From Pholis gunnellus (lineage: Eukaryota; Chordata; Actinopteri; Perciformes; Pholidae): 64,000 nucleotides of DNA. The first letter of the stretch is position 1. Each line of letters starts with the position of its first letter. The position numbers were made by a program, and so were the translations under genes. This document shows, one piece after another, positions 25,401 to 39,200 of the stretch. The stretch lies in the NCBI GenBank assembly GCA_910591455.2, contig OU342817.1:15716415-15780414 (forward strand), in the 5' to 3' direction. The notes under the pieces were generated by a model, which saw only the letters and a list, made by a program, of their open reading frames with translations, was not told the DNA's origin and did no database searches.

Positions 25401-27133
25401 ATAACATCGAGTCCTGGACTCCCCATGTCGACAACAACCTACAGAGTTTCATTTAAAGGCAACAAGAGTGTCAACAGATCAGAATAAAGGCAGAACAAAC
25501 TAAACGTAAGCAAGTGTGTGTTTTTGTGTACCTCTGGTGTTGCTGAGAGGTTTGAGGTAGAGGGCCAGCTCCTCCACACACTGCCTGGCCTCCTCATAAT
25601 GCTGCGAGTCCTCTGGACTGGTAATCAAGGCCACTGGCTGAGCCTTAGGAACCTTCAGCAGGACACCAAGAGGGAAACAATTAGAAGAACATGTTTTAGT
25701 AGAATATCTTAACAGTAGTGTGTGGTGGAACACACAGTCATCCTTTTTTTTTTTTAATTGTCAGATGTATTTAGCTGTTTTAGCCAATACATTCGACTGT
25801 GTGAATTAACAAATCAAAACACCTCTTTGTATGTACATGCAAAATAGATTCAAGATGAAAAGTGAAACCGTATACATGAATGTTGTTCATGTCACAATTA
25901 TCTACAAACTTTTAGCAGAACATACTGAAAGAAAACCAGATATGTTTTAATAAAGGCCATCTTAATTTATACAGATCTGTCAAGTACGATGAAACCTGTG
26001 ACGTTACTGGAGTATGCTCCACTAATTATTCAGTTTACCAAACCATTACTTACTCTATGGTCAAAGCACGTATGGCGTATGCGCCATTCTCTGTATGTCA
26101 TGGTTTGTTGAACTGCACTTATCCCAGATTAAAATGCTAATACACAACATTTAAAATAAGACAGTGGGGGGAGCATTTCTTGTTCAAGTTTGTATTCTCA
26201 TGCTTAGGCTGCATCACGCTTTGTAAAAGGACAACCCAATGAAATACTGACCACAACAACCTGCAGCTCTGGGGCATTATGATGAATGAGGTTATTGTCA
26301 TGAATGAAAATGATACGTGACCATTATAATAACTTCCATTTCTATCAGGGCATATTCATTGGACGGGACATTGTACCCGGCTAATCTGTAGTACCACAAA
26401 TATGCAAGGCACTCAGCTACGAGACAAGACATCACAGTCACGACTATATCAGACACACAACACACATTATTGATGCACTGACGTTATCTATTTTCATACA
26501 TACCTGGAAACTTGGCAAAGTCAAAACACCCATTAGCTGTAGCCTCGCCCTATTGGTCAAAAACCGCTTACGGGAAATATAGCTTCACCGATGATGCCAG
26601 CGCTCAGTAAACCAACAGAGTTAAAGTCATTGCTCAATGACTGGAGCGTGACTCATAAAGGAAATCTCCAAGCTATGTGCATCATGCAATAGCCTGTGAG
26701 TAAAACTCTAATAAAATCCAGGAAGAGTCATTTAAGGAAACACCATACGGTCAAGATAGGATTGGTATTTTAAACCAACTACTCAAATACATCAATGAGC
26801 TGACAAGCTAGCACCAACAAGGGCTCTGCTTAAATCTAGTCATCACCAGATCGTTGTCATAAATTGCTGAACAAATGTACAAACACACGCCATGATTCTT
26901 ACCTGGCCTCCCACCAGCTGTAACAGGGCAGTGTTGACAGGTAGCTGCTCGATGTCTGTGCTGATGGCTGTCTGGTCAAAGGGACAGGCCTTACGGTGCA
27001 ACTTGTTCAGGCACATCTTGCAGACGGTGTGTCCACAGCCCAAGCTGATGGGCCGGCGAACACTCTCCTCAAATGTCTGTGTGCAGATCGGGCACAGCAG
27101 GAACTCTGTCCATTGTGGTGCTTGCACTGGCAT
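16466..27133 (-). CDS. rc3h1: Roquin-1, RING and CCCH zinc-finger RNA-decay regulator, 19 coding exons
   Basis: Minus exons (high-low): 27133-26903, 25652-25532, 24163-23924, 23774-23599, 22315-22115, 21927-21795, 21221-21103, 20745-20633, 20513-20268, 20118-19904, 19802-19393, 19279-19121, 18984-18829, 18505-18283, 18053-17960, 17786-17690, 17365-17156, 16889-16753, 16622-16466. They join in phase to 1145 residues (human RC3H1 1133). Domains: N-terminal RING ([23 protein letters not shown], about 14-54); ROQ/HEPN RNA-binding core in the first 400 residues, nearly identical to human and including Met199, the position altered in the mouse sanroque allele; CCCH finger ([17 protein letters not shown], about 414-440); a proline-rich middle; two C-terminal coiled-coil stretches ([29 protein letters not shown]). 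Roquin binds stem-loops in mRNA 3' UTRs and recruits CCR4-NOT in P-bodies. The C terminus matches RC3H1, not RC3H2. Start MPVQAPQW equals human. Introns near 24.2-25.5 and 25.7-26.9 kb show no gene. Confidence 0.97.
20878..20945. mobile_element. Fragment of a dispersed teleost repeat (GGGCTGGGCGATA type)
   Basis: GGGGCTGGGCGATACAGAC is a start word I recognise from abundant fish DNA-transposon remnants. Only a short piece is present, inside an rc3h1 intron. Confidence 0.4.
21347..21545. mobile_element. Degenerate non-autonomous DNA element (GGGGTGTAACAGTA type)
   Basis: TTGGGGTGTAACAGTATGTG followed by ..CGTTTCGGTATGCC resembles the terminal part of a common teleost hAT-like element. It lies between two rc3h1 coding exons. 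No TIR pair or target duplication could be fixed by eye. Confidence 0.4.
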
Positions 27134-27181
27134 GGTTGTATGTTGATCGGACGAGTGTGCGTGTGTGTAAATGTATGTAAG

Positions 27182-28579
27182 CTTTAACACAGAGAAAAAA
27201 AATCTAATAATAATATATATATATGGAAGATTCCACTGGAATCAAGAATTTGTCTTCCGAACTCAATTGTTCTTAAATGTCCTCACACATTGTGGATTTT
27301 GGATCACATCTCGTGATGATTACTGTAAAAGAGAGAGACAAAGAGAATTAAAAGTCTGCACACATTTAAGAATTAAAACAACTTTGCATACTTTTCAAAA
27401 TGTAGTTTACTTATGCTTTAACAAAGTCCATTCACAAAACATGGTTGTGCTGTGTATAAGTGGACTACCTTACTACATAAAAAAATACATTACTACATTA
27501 AATTTAAAAAAAAAAACTATAATCGAATGTCTGTTTAGCTTTGATTACTCAACGCTATGCGGTGTTCAGTCGTTACACAAAACATATACAAAAAATAAAA
27601 GAGGTGACACCGCACATATGTATAAGATATCGATGAAACAAACGAGCAGAAGGACCAAAACAAGTGCTGTGTGGCCTACTCAGAGGAGCTGGTAACCACT
27701 ATGACTGTGGACAAAGGGTCCCGGAGAGGCTAACAACCAAGTCCTCCTGCGCTATCTAACTTGTTATGAGGCTAATGTTTGCTAATAGAGTTTGGAAACA
27801 TTATGATACTAATCGTTTTTTTAGTCAATGATTTTGCTATCGGGACTGTTCCAATTTTTTATGTTTGATTTTACACGAATTCATGTTTTAACTGAAATGA
27901 GGCAATACGTTAGCTAGCTAATTGTAGGTAACGTTAGCGTTAGCTTACTGTTAGCCGGCTACGCTATGGGTGGCTAGTTTGCTAGGTTTGGCTAGCTGGC
28001 AAACGTCGTCCTGACAGAAAAAAAATATGTATAAATATAAATAAAATATATCATGGGTTGGTCATGATACAGTCATTGGGAATGTAGCTTTGGTTATGAA
28101 TCCATTACGTTACACAACCTAGATAATTAACGTGAGTTACCATCTCGCGTTTTGCTGAAGGAAACGATAGCTCGAGAAGACCCACAGTGACACTGGAGAG
28201 GGGAGCCATTTGAAATGCAACAGCGAGATTATGTAACGCTAGCATCCGAAACTACCCAGCAACACAACTGCTTTGAACGTGTATTTAAATCACACTCATT
28301 TACTAGAGTTCGGGATCATACTAGGATTGTGTTTTAATTTGGAGAAGCAGCTAACATTGACGCAAATACTCGTCTCGCACTCGCCTGAGCACAGGAGGCT
28401 AACAGTGAACAAACCACACTCCTCCCTCTTGTAGCAGTTAGCTAGCTCTCAGTCGTGTTAGCCACAACTAGCTAACGCTAACTATAGCTATGCGTCATAA
28501 ATGTGACTAAAACCAAACATGCAGCTTCTACCGTGATATTCCGTCAGGAAAATGGTTAATTAATGTCGATCCTACTCAC
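27182..28579 (-). other. First intron of rc3h1
   Basis: Acceptor just above 27181 (a TTTTTTTTCTCTGTGTTAAAG tract on the minus strand) and donor at 28574-28579 delimit this intron. It contains no coding exon on either strand. Its distal part (27,900-28,490) is rich in GCTAGC/GTTAGC words. Confidence 0.55.
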
Positions 28580-28645
28580 TCATTCCAAAAGACTTGGAAG
28601 ATTTTCATCTTTCTTTAGGAAATTGTTGCGATATTTTCTTGCCAT
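28580..28645 (-). other. Upstream ORF in the rc3h1 leader exon, stopping at the splice donor
   Basis: In the predicted non-coding first exon the minus strand has ATG at 28645 and reads 21 codons (MARKYRNNFLKKDENLPSLL plus E) to a TGA whose last base is the final exon base before GTGAGT. It is the only clear ORF in this leader. Whether it is translated is inference. Confidence 0.5.
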
Positions 28646-29300
28646 GTCGACTGTGCAGCTTAGCTGCTGCCGAGGTTTGGGGAGGGTGTCAACTCGACAA
28701 CAGACTCGCTAGCCGGTTACAGCTAGCTGGGCAAGATGTGTGTATGTGAGCGTGTGTTTTGCTTGCGCGTGCCTGTGTCTGTGTGTATGTGCTCATGGCG
28801 CCCTCTGCCGACACTGGGCCGCATGCGCAGCCACAACACAAAACTGAGCAGCATTTGCCAAAGTCCGCTAACATCTGGCGAGGATTGTGGCAACTGGCAA
28901 GTACAACGTTGTCCCAATTAGGCTGACTGTGCACGAGCGCATATGTGTGCGTGCACCCGCCTCAATGAAACGGACAGAGAAAGCTGGGATAAACCGTGAT
29001 ACCGGGAAGGATCAGCTGTATTGACAAAAACAGGAAAAGAATCAACCGTCGGTTCTTTGAAAGATACAAAATTACGCTATACAACACATCAGCCTTTATC
29101 ATTTTATCAGGACCATCGACATATTCTAGGAATGACAATGTGTTTATCTCATTTAGACTGAAGCCCTTTAAGACATTTTAGTCGTATTTTGTATTCTTAT
29201 TTTCATTGGTTTATTACTGTGCGCGTGGAGTCAGTGCCAGTGCACTCTTCTTACGCAACAGAGAGCTTCACTCGGCAATGGGTTCGCGAGGAAAGGACTA
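28646..29300. promoter_or_regulatory. Divergent promoter region between rc3h1 (-) and the KIAA1614-like gene (+)
   Basis: GC-richer than its surroundings. GCATGCGCAG at 28821-28830 resembles an NRF1 site. GGCGCCCTCTGCCG at 28797-28810 resembles a reversed CTCF core. Exact start sites of both genes are not visible. Confidence 0.45.
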
Positions 29301-30201
29301 AATTAGAGAAGGCATTTTTGTATTCCATTTTTGCCTAATCCTACTGATTTCTGAAGGGATTACAGGACCAATAACGATTGAGAGGCTGATGGCTCTGACA
29401 CTGCCCGGACCGGGAGCAGTGTAGACAGAGAGTGGGAGCGCGTCACCAGGATCTGGAGAAACATTGAGAGATGGTATTTTGTTTCCTTTTTTGGGGGGGG
29501 TGGGGGGGATCCGGACATGAAAGTGCTTTCGTCTTCTCGCTAATGTTGGTGACCGACTTGAAGATGCGCGGTTGGCGCAGGTTTTAGAACGGATTGTAAC
29601 TTACATTTGTGCACCAGAATTTATAGTAACTTTCAACGCTGGAACTAACTTTGTATTAGAGGACACAATCTTCAGTCAATATCCCGGTACACTATTCACT
29701 GTGTGTGTTAGTCTGCTGTATTTATGTGACTACATCTGGCTTCAGAGAATGTGTTTCGAAGATATACTTTGTTCATCATTTAAGTGGTATTTGTGAAATT
29801 GGCTGCAGGTGTTATTCATATGATCTACATGACACAGAATCTTTAAATAAGTCAATTTCTTAGGGCTGAATAATTCATACTTTTTTTTTTTGCCCTCTGC
29901 TTTTTTATTGACTAGGTGAACGTTTTGTTTCATGGCGTATTGTTGATTTTACTTGACAACAAACATTCATAATGTTGTGCACTGGACTCAGTTGCAGGCA
30001 GCAGTTGCTTATTCTCATTCTAAAGGATTATCCTGTGCACTGCAAAGTAATCAGTGGATAAGTCAACGTGACTGAATCCACATTACACATCCCCTCACCA
30101 GGCAGATCGGATAGAAAGTAGCGGTAACAGAGCTGACAGATGTAGTTTTTGTCCACATGCGTGTATTATTTTTTTTAAAGTCTCTTTTTTATTATCTATA
30201 G
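29301..30201 (+). other. Upstream/5' UTR-intron stretch of the KIAA1614-like gene
   Basis: No supported coding exon. It contains a G-rich run near 29493-29509. It ends in a good acceptor (tract then ATCTATAG) at 30201, just before the first coding exon. The leader exon donor could not be assigned. Confidence 0.4.
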
Positions 30202-30235
30202 GATCTGTCTGGACCTTTCTGTGCATGACCGGCCA

Positions 30236-33200
30236 ATGGAGGAAGAAAAGACGGTTGATAATATCCAACCAAAAACCAGTTCCCCTTTACCTACTGGGAT
30301 TCCCATTAACTGGGGACTCATCACTGGTCCTGTCCCTGAGCCGGTGTTCCCAGCACCTTCTTTGAGCACCCAACTTCCTCCTCCTCAGAGGTCGGCTGTT
30401 CACGCCCTACAAACCAAAGTGAAGTCACTCACACAGAGAAGGACGAGGGGGAGAGATCGAGAGAAAGAAAGAGAAAAGTTGGACACAGATGTTTTCGTGA
30501 GCAGTCCAGCTGGACGGATTTCATCCGAAGTCCTTCTCAGACAGAGGCCCAGAAGTAAGGGTCAGGTGTCTCTGGCTGCCCCCTCCTGGCGATCAGGCAC
30601 TTCGAAGAACTTGAGCAGTAGCGATGAAGAGGAGGAGGTTGAGGTGCAAGTCAGTTTCGAGATCCACAGCCCTCCGGCTGATGCGCGAGGAGATCAGGTC
30701 TTCCAGGAGGAAGAGGAAACTGAAGACGAGAGGTCAGAGAGGAATGAGGACCAGGTCAGTTTTCTGACAGGCCAGCCTTGTGGGCTCGGGGAGGGCACCA
30801 GTCTAGAGAGTCTTCTGTCTGATAACTCAAGCAGCAGTAAGGATGACCCATCTCCTCCTCCTCCTCTTCCTCTTCCTCCTCTACCTGTGCTCTCCTCATT
30901 GCCTGCCACCACCTCTGCTTCTACAACAGCTTCCACGTCTTCTTCCACGTCTTTCACGTCAACCAGACACTGGGCACCACCCAAGGGCTTCTGGAGAGTA
31001 GTGCGCCCTGAAACATTGCTTCTAAATGGTGTTAGCCCAGACAGCACACCCTCCACTTTACCTTTGAAGGACCATACTCGGACAGAAGAACCGACAGAGC
31101 CTCAAAGGTGTTCCAAGCCAGCCAAAACAGGCGCCAGGAGCGATGCCGGAAGTGGGGTGGATGACAGTGACGCATCCTCAGAGTTCAAACACTCGGACAG
31201 TGTGGACTGCTACCTGGACAGGTGTGAGCAGAAGGAGTTAGAAGCTGGTGACCTGGCCAAAGGACTGTGCAGTTCAGACAGCTCGGAGAGCATGTCTTCA
31301 CAAAGTGGGCTACTCTCCGCTGACGAGGAATTGAAGGTGAAGCGGAGAGCTTATGTGAAGTTAAGGGAAAGAAGCCAAAACTGCATGGAGGAGAGCGAGC
31401 AGAGCGGAGGGGAAAGTGCCGGCTGTTACGGAGACACAACATACAGAGGCGATTGTAAAGGTAGGTCTCTTGAGGAAAATAGGATGTATTTAATGTCAAA
31501 TGTAAAAACTTTCTCGGGAAAAATTGATACCGGTATGTTGATATATACTTATACAAGTGGCTCAGTCATAGTTTCTTGTGCACTGTAGTTGTGTAATGTG
31601 TGCTAAGTGTTGTCAGCTGGTGGAGGGGTCTGTTACTTTCTATTTATTACGAGTGGAGACAGAAAATTCAGCTCAGTGCTTCAGAAATAGCATCCCCCCC
31701 CCAACACATTGTAAAGCTTTTTTATAATGTCAACCATTTTATCTGCTTTTTATTTTTATTTTATCTTATTCCAGCTTTCACAGCCGTTCAAAGTGCCTTA
31801 TACAAGCCTTTGCCTGTCTGCTGATGATGTTGTATAGAAACGCAGTATGTAACCTGGCTGATTCCCGGAGTTGAACAGATGTCAGATGTGCAGATGTGCA
31901 TGAGTTTGCTGCTATTATTAGCAGTCAGAGCGGTGGGGGAAGTGTCCCTGCTTTTGTATCTCGGTCTGTGGGCTAATGAATGTCTTTGTAGTCATGTAAG
32001 GTGACAGATTATTTATTTTCCCATACTATTTATGGTGATACCATGTATTTGTCCTGTGTGTGCGTGCGAGTGTGTCGATACCAATACAGTCGGTGCAATC
32101 CGTATCGGTAAATCTATGATGATCAGGTGATTTTTTTCCCCTCTCGTCTCTGGGGAATCGGCCTTCATCCGCCTCTCAGTGGTTGCATAACCTGTGTTTT
32201 TTTTGACTGACATTTAGGATCAGTCAGGGATAACCTATGAGACTGTCACTGAATCTAATGGTATATGAAGGTTTATGAAAATCCTTACAATATTACAGAG
32301 ACCCAATTATTTTAATGTCCCTGTAGGTTTGGCCGATGGCTCTTTTGGCAGTCGTATTTTCCCCAAGCAAGCACAACATGATACACTAAATAAGAACTAA
32401 ACCCTAAATTAGAATAATACACGATGAATTACACTAGGCTAGCAAAATGTCGAGGGAAACAAAGACAGGAAATCCATGTTTTGTGGGCATGAAACCTGTG
32501 GATGCTTTTACATCCACACTTTATTCATATCAGATCAGCTGTGATATGTACTTTTCCTCTCTGTTTTATGCTAGTCGCAGGAGCCCATGGGGTTTTGGAC
32601 AGCTCAGACTCAGCCATTCTTGCTCAGGAACTTGAACCCTATTTGAGGTGAGCAATGCAAAGCTTCTTTATGTGCTTGGCGGGGGTGCAGACATACAACT
32701 GTTATACACTTTTTTTTATCCTCTTCTCATGAATTCCACGCTTTAATAAATTCCACTTGTGGGAATTAAGGATCTGTCTTTCTCCTGGATTCAAGCTGTT
32801 AGTGTCAAACAAACAGATATAGAAATCCTACAAATTGAATATTGAGTATATTGATGAAGTTGACATTCTTTCAAAATAAGATCTTTGAAATATACTTTCC
32901 AATAGAGATAAAGTCTTAAAACCTTGTAATCACTTGAGATGAGACACAAAAACATATTTAATACTTGAAGCTGTCACTCTTTAAGTGTTTAAATCTTTTT
33001 TTTATTGACGAAGCAGCTGTAAAAAAAAACATTTAGTGTTACAAGAGAGACAAAACAAACAAACCAAAAAAAAGAGACTTGCACACAACATCCCTTTCTC
33101 CTAACCCCTCCCACATTCCCATGACCTTACATCATGTCACTCAAAGGGGGTTCATCGATATTGTACACACTATGTTCTTCTCTTGACACCCAGGAAAGAA

Positions 33201-36200
33201 TGAATCATACTCAGGCCATTACAAGGATAATCCACCTGGCTGGTGTATCATGCTATCTTTATCACTGGGCCAGGGGATAAAGACAAGTACAGATGAAGCA
33301 CAATGCAGAGCAGCTTAGCTGCTGGGCATGAGGATAGATGGAACGATGACGTTTCTCTCTGCTGCTCACCGCCAGTGCCGCGCCCCAGTCTATCTATCTG
33401 ATATTACATAAAACAGCTTAGGAGGATGCAGCTTGATTCACTCACTCACTCTACGTTAAGTCAATCCGCTGGGAATATGATGTCGCTGGATGTCACAACA
33501 GACAATAAGCTTTGCACATTTAAAGACATCATCAAATATTCAATTTCACTCAAACAGATGGCGATATAGCCTAGTCTAATCACATTCACTCTATCCGTTC
33601 CCTTGCTGTTTTTCATCACCTGAATTATTATTTTTTTTCTTCTAATTTGCATCTTCCTCCTCATCGTCAGGTCACTTCTTGTAATCAGTGACGAGCTTCC
33701 TCTGAGCCCAAGACATGAGCAAGCCAAGCTTCTTCTGGAGCGAGCGAGACTCAAGGCCCGCTCCAATCACACTAAAGGCGATCGCCCCGGCAGACGCTCG
33801 CATTCTGATCAGAGATCCACCGTGTAAGTTGGCTACATCTACTTACGTGGGCTATGACCTCTTTGGCATCTTCACAAGTTGGACGTTAGAGACTGTGAAT
33901 GTCCCACTTGTGCTTGTGCTCTTTTGCGTACATGTGCATGGGTATGAATCAGTGTTGAGATAACCAGTTTCATTTTGGCAAAGCTGGTGTGTGCTAACTG
34001 AAAATGAGTTGAAGCTTTGGAACTTGACTGTGCTTTGTAATTTCAAACACTGAGCTGACAATGGTGAGAATGTGTTTGGTGTGGTTCTGCTGATGAAATA
34101 GTGTATACATCACAGAGTTTTGTTTGCAGTAATCGCCTTATTTCTGCAGGAGAAATAGGAGTATTTGCATCGGATCCTGCATTCAAGACTGCACAGCAAA
34201 CCCACCTGTACTACATGTACTGGATGTCTCATTGCAATGTATTGTGTCATTTGTTTAATTAATCACCAAAAATCTCTTATTTTGAAGAAGTTTTATCTAT
34301 GTGGGCTGTTGCTGTGAGATGGCTGACATTCAATTTCACTTACACAAGTGTAGCTCTCTTATAGACAAAATATGTTTCTTTAATATGCACTTCTCTGTCA
34401 TTTCTTGCAGAAGGAAGCAGCAAATTGAGTCTCCAATTCCAACACGTGTACAGAAAGCTGTTCAAACCAAAGAAGATCATGCAGTTCAAACTGTGTCTGG
34501 TCCCCTTCTTATCCCCAACCAAGACACTTCCCAGGGTGACCAAGTTGGTCGATCTAGACGGTATGGTTGTTCACCCACACGGGTGCGCTTTGAGGACGAA
34601 TCGGAGAAAGAAGCAGAGTCTCGATACTTGGATAGAGTGAGGCAGCGTAGCAGGTCTGGGATGCCCAAGTCCAAGAGTAAAGGAAGCAATACGGATTCTA
34701 GTGGTTCAGAGATGACCAGAAACAATCGAAGTGTCTCCATGCCTCCTTCACAGAAGAAAGAAGTTGTGGGTGAACCCACAACAGTGATTAAGGAGATAAT
34801 AGTGCTGGTGAAGAAATGTGAGGCATGTGGCTCTGTAGTCAAGGAGCCTCAGCCGGTCTCATCACCGTCAGAGCCAAAGAACACTGAGCCACAGCAGCCT
34901 GAGGACCCACGGGAAAAAGCGGCACCTCGCTGGGTGCCTCATACCAAGCCAGAGGCAAGTACTCGTCCTAAAGCTCCTCTAACTGTCACGTTTGCAGGAG
35001 CGTTTGTGCTGGGGGAAAATAAAGAGAGCAACACAGGGTGGAAACCATCCGGGTTTGGGAAGCTTAGGAGAAGGAGCAGGAAAGGAGAGAGTCGGCTGGA
35101 GTCTGGCCATGGCCCTTACGGTCCCTCTTGGGCTCAACGGCGTAACTCAAATCCCAGGAACAGGGTCAACTTGAGCAGAGCGGTTTCCTTTGCCCCAGAC
35201 AGCCCCGTCGCTCTGGAACCCGGTTTGCTGGAGGCATCTGATGGATTGAGAGAATCCCCTCCCCCATCGCTGCCTATAAAGTCAGCCCTGAAGTCAAGTT
35301 CAAGGAATCGCTCTGCTGCAGGTCAGTCCACGGTTCAGTTCCAGATTACCTCAAATCAGGGAGGCGAGGGAGGATCCCAGCATTCTGCCCTCCTGGACTC
35401 TCCAGAGGCAAGAAGGGAATGTGCAGTGGCTTTAACCCAAGGGACCCCAGCAACAAGCATCCCAGTGCCCTGTATCAGGCCCTCCACCCTGAGGTACTCC
35501 CCAGCCCGGCTCACCACTGACCTATCAACTGCTGAACTCTGGGATGCCACTCCGGATGGAGCAGGTGAGTGGTCTTTGGGGATGAGCAGAGCCATAGATA
35601 GATTTCAGTTCCTCTGGAGGGTCGTGTAGAGAGTTCAGGGCCTTTGCTATTTACATGTGACATAGAATGATACTGTTCTTTCTTATGGGAGGATTTACTA
35701 TGCTGGAAAAGCAGTGGTAGAAGCAGTACTCTCTTCTTAAGTAACAATACCACCATAAAAGTACTGTTTTCTAATAATATTGTAAAAGGTCCTGCATTCA
35801 ATTAATTATTATCATCAAAATGTTCAGTGTAAAAACGAATGTAATCATTACGCAAAATACAATCTTGCATTTTAATACACATATTCTGTTTTGGGATTAT
35901 TTTTCCCAATGAATATACATACAGTATATGTAATGCTCATCAAGTAAAGTACCAGTACCTTAAAAATTGCACTCTGCAGTACTTGATTACTTGTTACATT
36001 AGGCCTCCAAACACTCCAACAAACACTCTAACTCGTCACATACTGACGCTTTGTCAGACACCCTGGCATCACTTCTTAACTCTCTGAGGTGCACGGTCGC
36101 ACGTGGTCAACGCTGTGAAAACACTCACTTAAGTTTAGGCAACAAAACCACTTGGATAGGTTTAGGGAAAACATCATGGTTGGGATTGAAATAAGTATGT

Positions 36201-39200
36201 AAACTAAGTAAAACATAAACATACACTCGTAGATAATGCTGCTAATAGCGCTAACAGTACCAAACTACGGCAAACGTGCCGACAAGGAGGGTGGGTGCTA
36301 CCCTTCTGCAACGAAGCTGGAGGTCAGGACGGCATATCAGCTGTAACCGTCATATGAGAGAAGTGCAGAGCGGCGGCTGTGAGCGAGCCTGTGAGGCACG
36401 ATCACATGCACGAGCATGCACTAAAGGCCTGCGCGGCCGGCCCGGCTATGTAAACAAAGCAAGAAAAAGCTTGGATAACAACACACACAGAGGGAGCGTG
36501 ACTTCGTTCTCTGCTCAGGTTGACATTATTCCACTGTATCTTTACACAGATAATAGCTGTTTGCTGCTTCATTAATGCTCTGAATGTCATATACTGCTCC
36601 TTTAATCCACGTCATCACACTCCCGGAGCATTTTCTCTGAGCTAATAATAACAGGGTTTACAATGTTACTTGAAAGCCCGGTTCGTCTCATACAGATGCT
36701 ATGGGGTTCCTTGTGCTTCGGTGTCAGACAAAGCATCAGTATTTGACGCCCTGGGAATGAGAACCGGCTGGTATTACAAGCTGAAATCTGTCAGATGGAA
36801 TTCACATAATATTATTCAAAATGTTGCATAATAGAGTAGAATAGAATAGAACTAAAAAAGAACAGACCAGAACAGAATACAGTGGGAGAATACAAACAAA
36901 TATTTGAGAAGGATTTTTGATATCCACTCAGTACATCCTTTTCTATCAGGTGAACCCGGTTCTGGTCCTGAGTGTCGTCCTGCTCTACGCGGCATGTCTC
37001 GGGCTGAGGACCTCAGAGCCGAGCTGCTGCGAGCAGAACATCTGAGAGCTGAGGCCATATGGGAGGAAAACTCTGACGGGTCCAGGTAAGCCAAGATAAC
37101 GACGCTCCTCGTAGCTTAGACATTAAATCCTTTGCCCCCTTCATGCTGTTCCCAAAACGGCTTGAGCGTGCCAGATTGCTAGCAGTTAGAAGATTAAAAC
37201 CCTGACCTACAGTCCACAGGATGTTGTTATTAAACTGTTCTGTGAACATCAAGACAACCCTGCCCTCTTCTGGTAATAAAGACCCGTACTTGTAAAGGCC
37301 ATTTACAACAGAATGATAACACTGTATAAGCAAAATCATCGAAAAAGCTTTTTCCCTGGCTTGTTCATCAGTGGTTTAGTTGGGAATGTAATTATATATT
37401 AATACATTTTGAGTCTATATTACAGTAAACAATAAATATACAATGTATAACTTTTACAGAAAGCTGGACGGACGGCCAAAGCTCTTCCTGCGTCGCTTCT
37501 TTTCCTCCATTGGTCTGAACAGCGTTGGTAGACTAGTGAAAGGAGGCCGCTCCAGCAGCATGGAGCAGCTCAGTATACCCACCGCCCCGCGGATCAGCTC
37601 TGCTTCCCCGAGCCCCACGCGCAGACCACAGCCCGCCGTCCGCATGCAGAGGACACCCTCACTGCAAACCCTCCACACGGTGAGCAAAGAGCAGCAAACA
37701 TTTTTCATGCCACGTTGTTATGTTTTGTTCAGGACTTGCTTTGCTGCTCTGCACATCGCCTTTTATTTCATTTCACCACATCAAATAGATGTGGGAGAAA
37801 ACATCTTATTTGCATGTCTTTAAACTTCCAGTTCCAGTACCTTTCACCACTCATTTGCCACAGTGGACCAAACCAAGGCTTTTCAGTATTACTGACCTTT
37901 CTGCCTGTACGGATGATGCATTCCAGGTTGTCCATGTTTCCTTCCACTTCCTGTGGTAGCCATCCTTGTTTTCCTTTTGGCAGCTGTAAGACTAGACTAA
38001 GCAGATGTAAACAACTTTCTGTTCCAGACAATCACAGCCTGTATTTGCATTATGAGTGTGAGCTGCCAAACACACACACACTTAGTTAGTTCTAGAGGGG
38101 TCTTAGAGCCAAAAAGTTACGCTTCCAAAAGCCAATCTGGTGAATTTGTACCAATGGGGAAAAAACACAATTTGTGACAGTGCCATTTATTTGCCACTAG
38201 GTGCTGCCACTGGCCCAATTGCGCAAAGCCTCCTCAGTGCAGAGTTTAGAGAGAAGAACAGAGCGTTCAACAATACTGGGAGAGGTGCATATACCGTACG
38301 GCCTGGCACCAAGGTAAGTGGCATATAAAACTAAAGTAGTAAGAAAGACAGAGATGAATAAAAAAAACTAATTCTGCATTGTTTTACTTCATATGTTTTC
38401 TAATGACGGGATCTGAATTTCTGCAGTTACAGCCCAGATAGCCCTCAGCTCGAGCTTCACAGGGCCCTGAGTGTTGAAGATGTACTTACCTCCAGAATTG
38501 CGCGTCCAGTGGGCCGGGTCATGCAGGCTTTCCCTGACGGGACCCTCCTCCTGGAGCTCGTCAGACCCCCAAACGGCCCCTTTGGTTTCGTCATCTCAAG
38601 GGGCAAAGGTCGACCGGACACGGGTAGCTTTCTTTAATCCACATCGTCTTTGTACCGTCTTAAATGAGGAGCTTGGTTTTGGAGATATTTCCAATCAGTG
38701 GTGACTTTATTTCCTTTGCTAACTGCCAGGTTGTTTTTGTAGTGTATCTTGAAAACAGAATAGACATTAGAAGAGAAAGAGAATAGAATTGAAATGTCAT
38801 TGTTCAGATGTAAATTGGCTTTACTGTTAAAATGTTAAATTGGTAATCAAACATCATCATATACAATGCTTTTACTAATGGTAAATCTGTTATGTTATAT
38901 ACAATATTGTGTTTAGGCCTATATGTTTTGTATGGTCCCGTAAACACAAAGGAATCCTCTATCTCCTGTTTTCCTCATTTAAAATTCTACATTTCTCCCT
39001 CCGTTCTCACACAATCCAACCGCTCCTTCACCTTTATGTGTCTTTGCCTCTTATTGTTTCCTTCCCAGGTGTGTATGTAGAGAAAGTGGGTGACGGTGGT
39101 GGGGAAGGCCCTTACATGGGTCTACTCGGCATCGGTGATGAAATTCTGCAGGTGAATGGAGAGGCAGTGGCTGGACTCAGTCTGGACCATGTGACGCGGC

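Noticed and set aside
27171..27695. 174-residue open frame on the + strand upstream of the rc3h1 start
   Set aside because: AT-rich, no domain character, and it lies across the rc3h1 first intron and leader acceptor; it looks like chance.
30221..30235. Earlier in-frame start of the KIAA1614-like protein
   Set aside because: The codon is GTG; the first ATG is at 30236.
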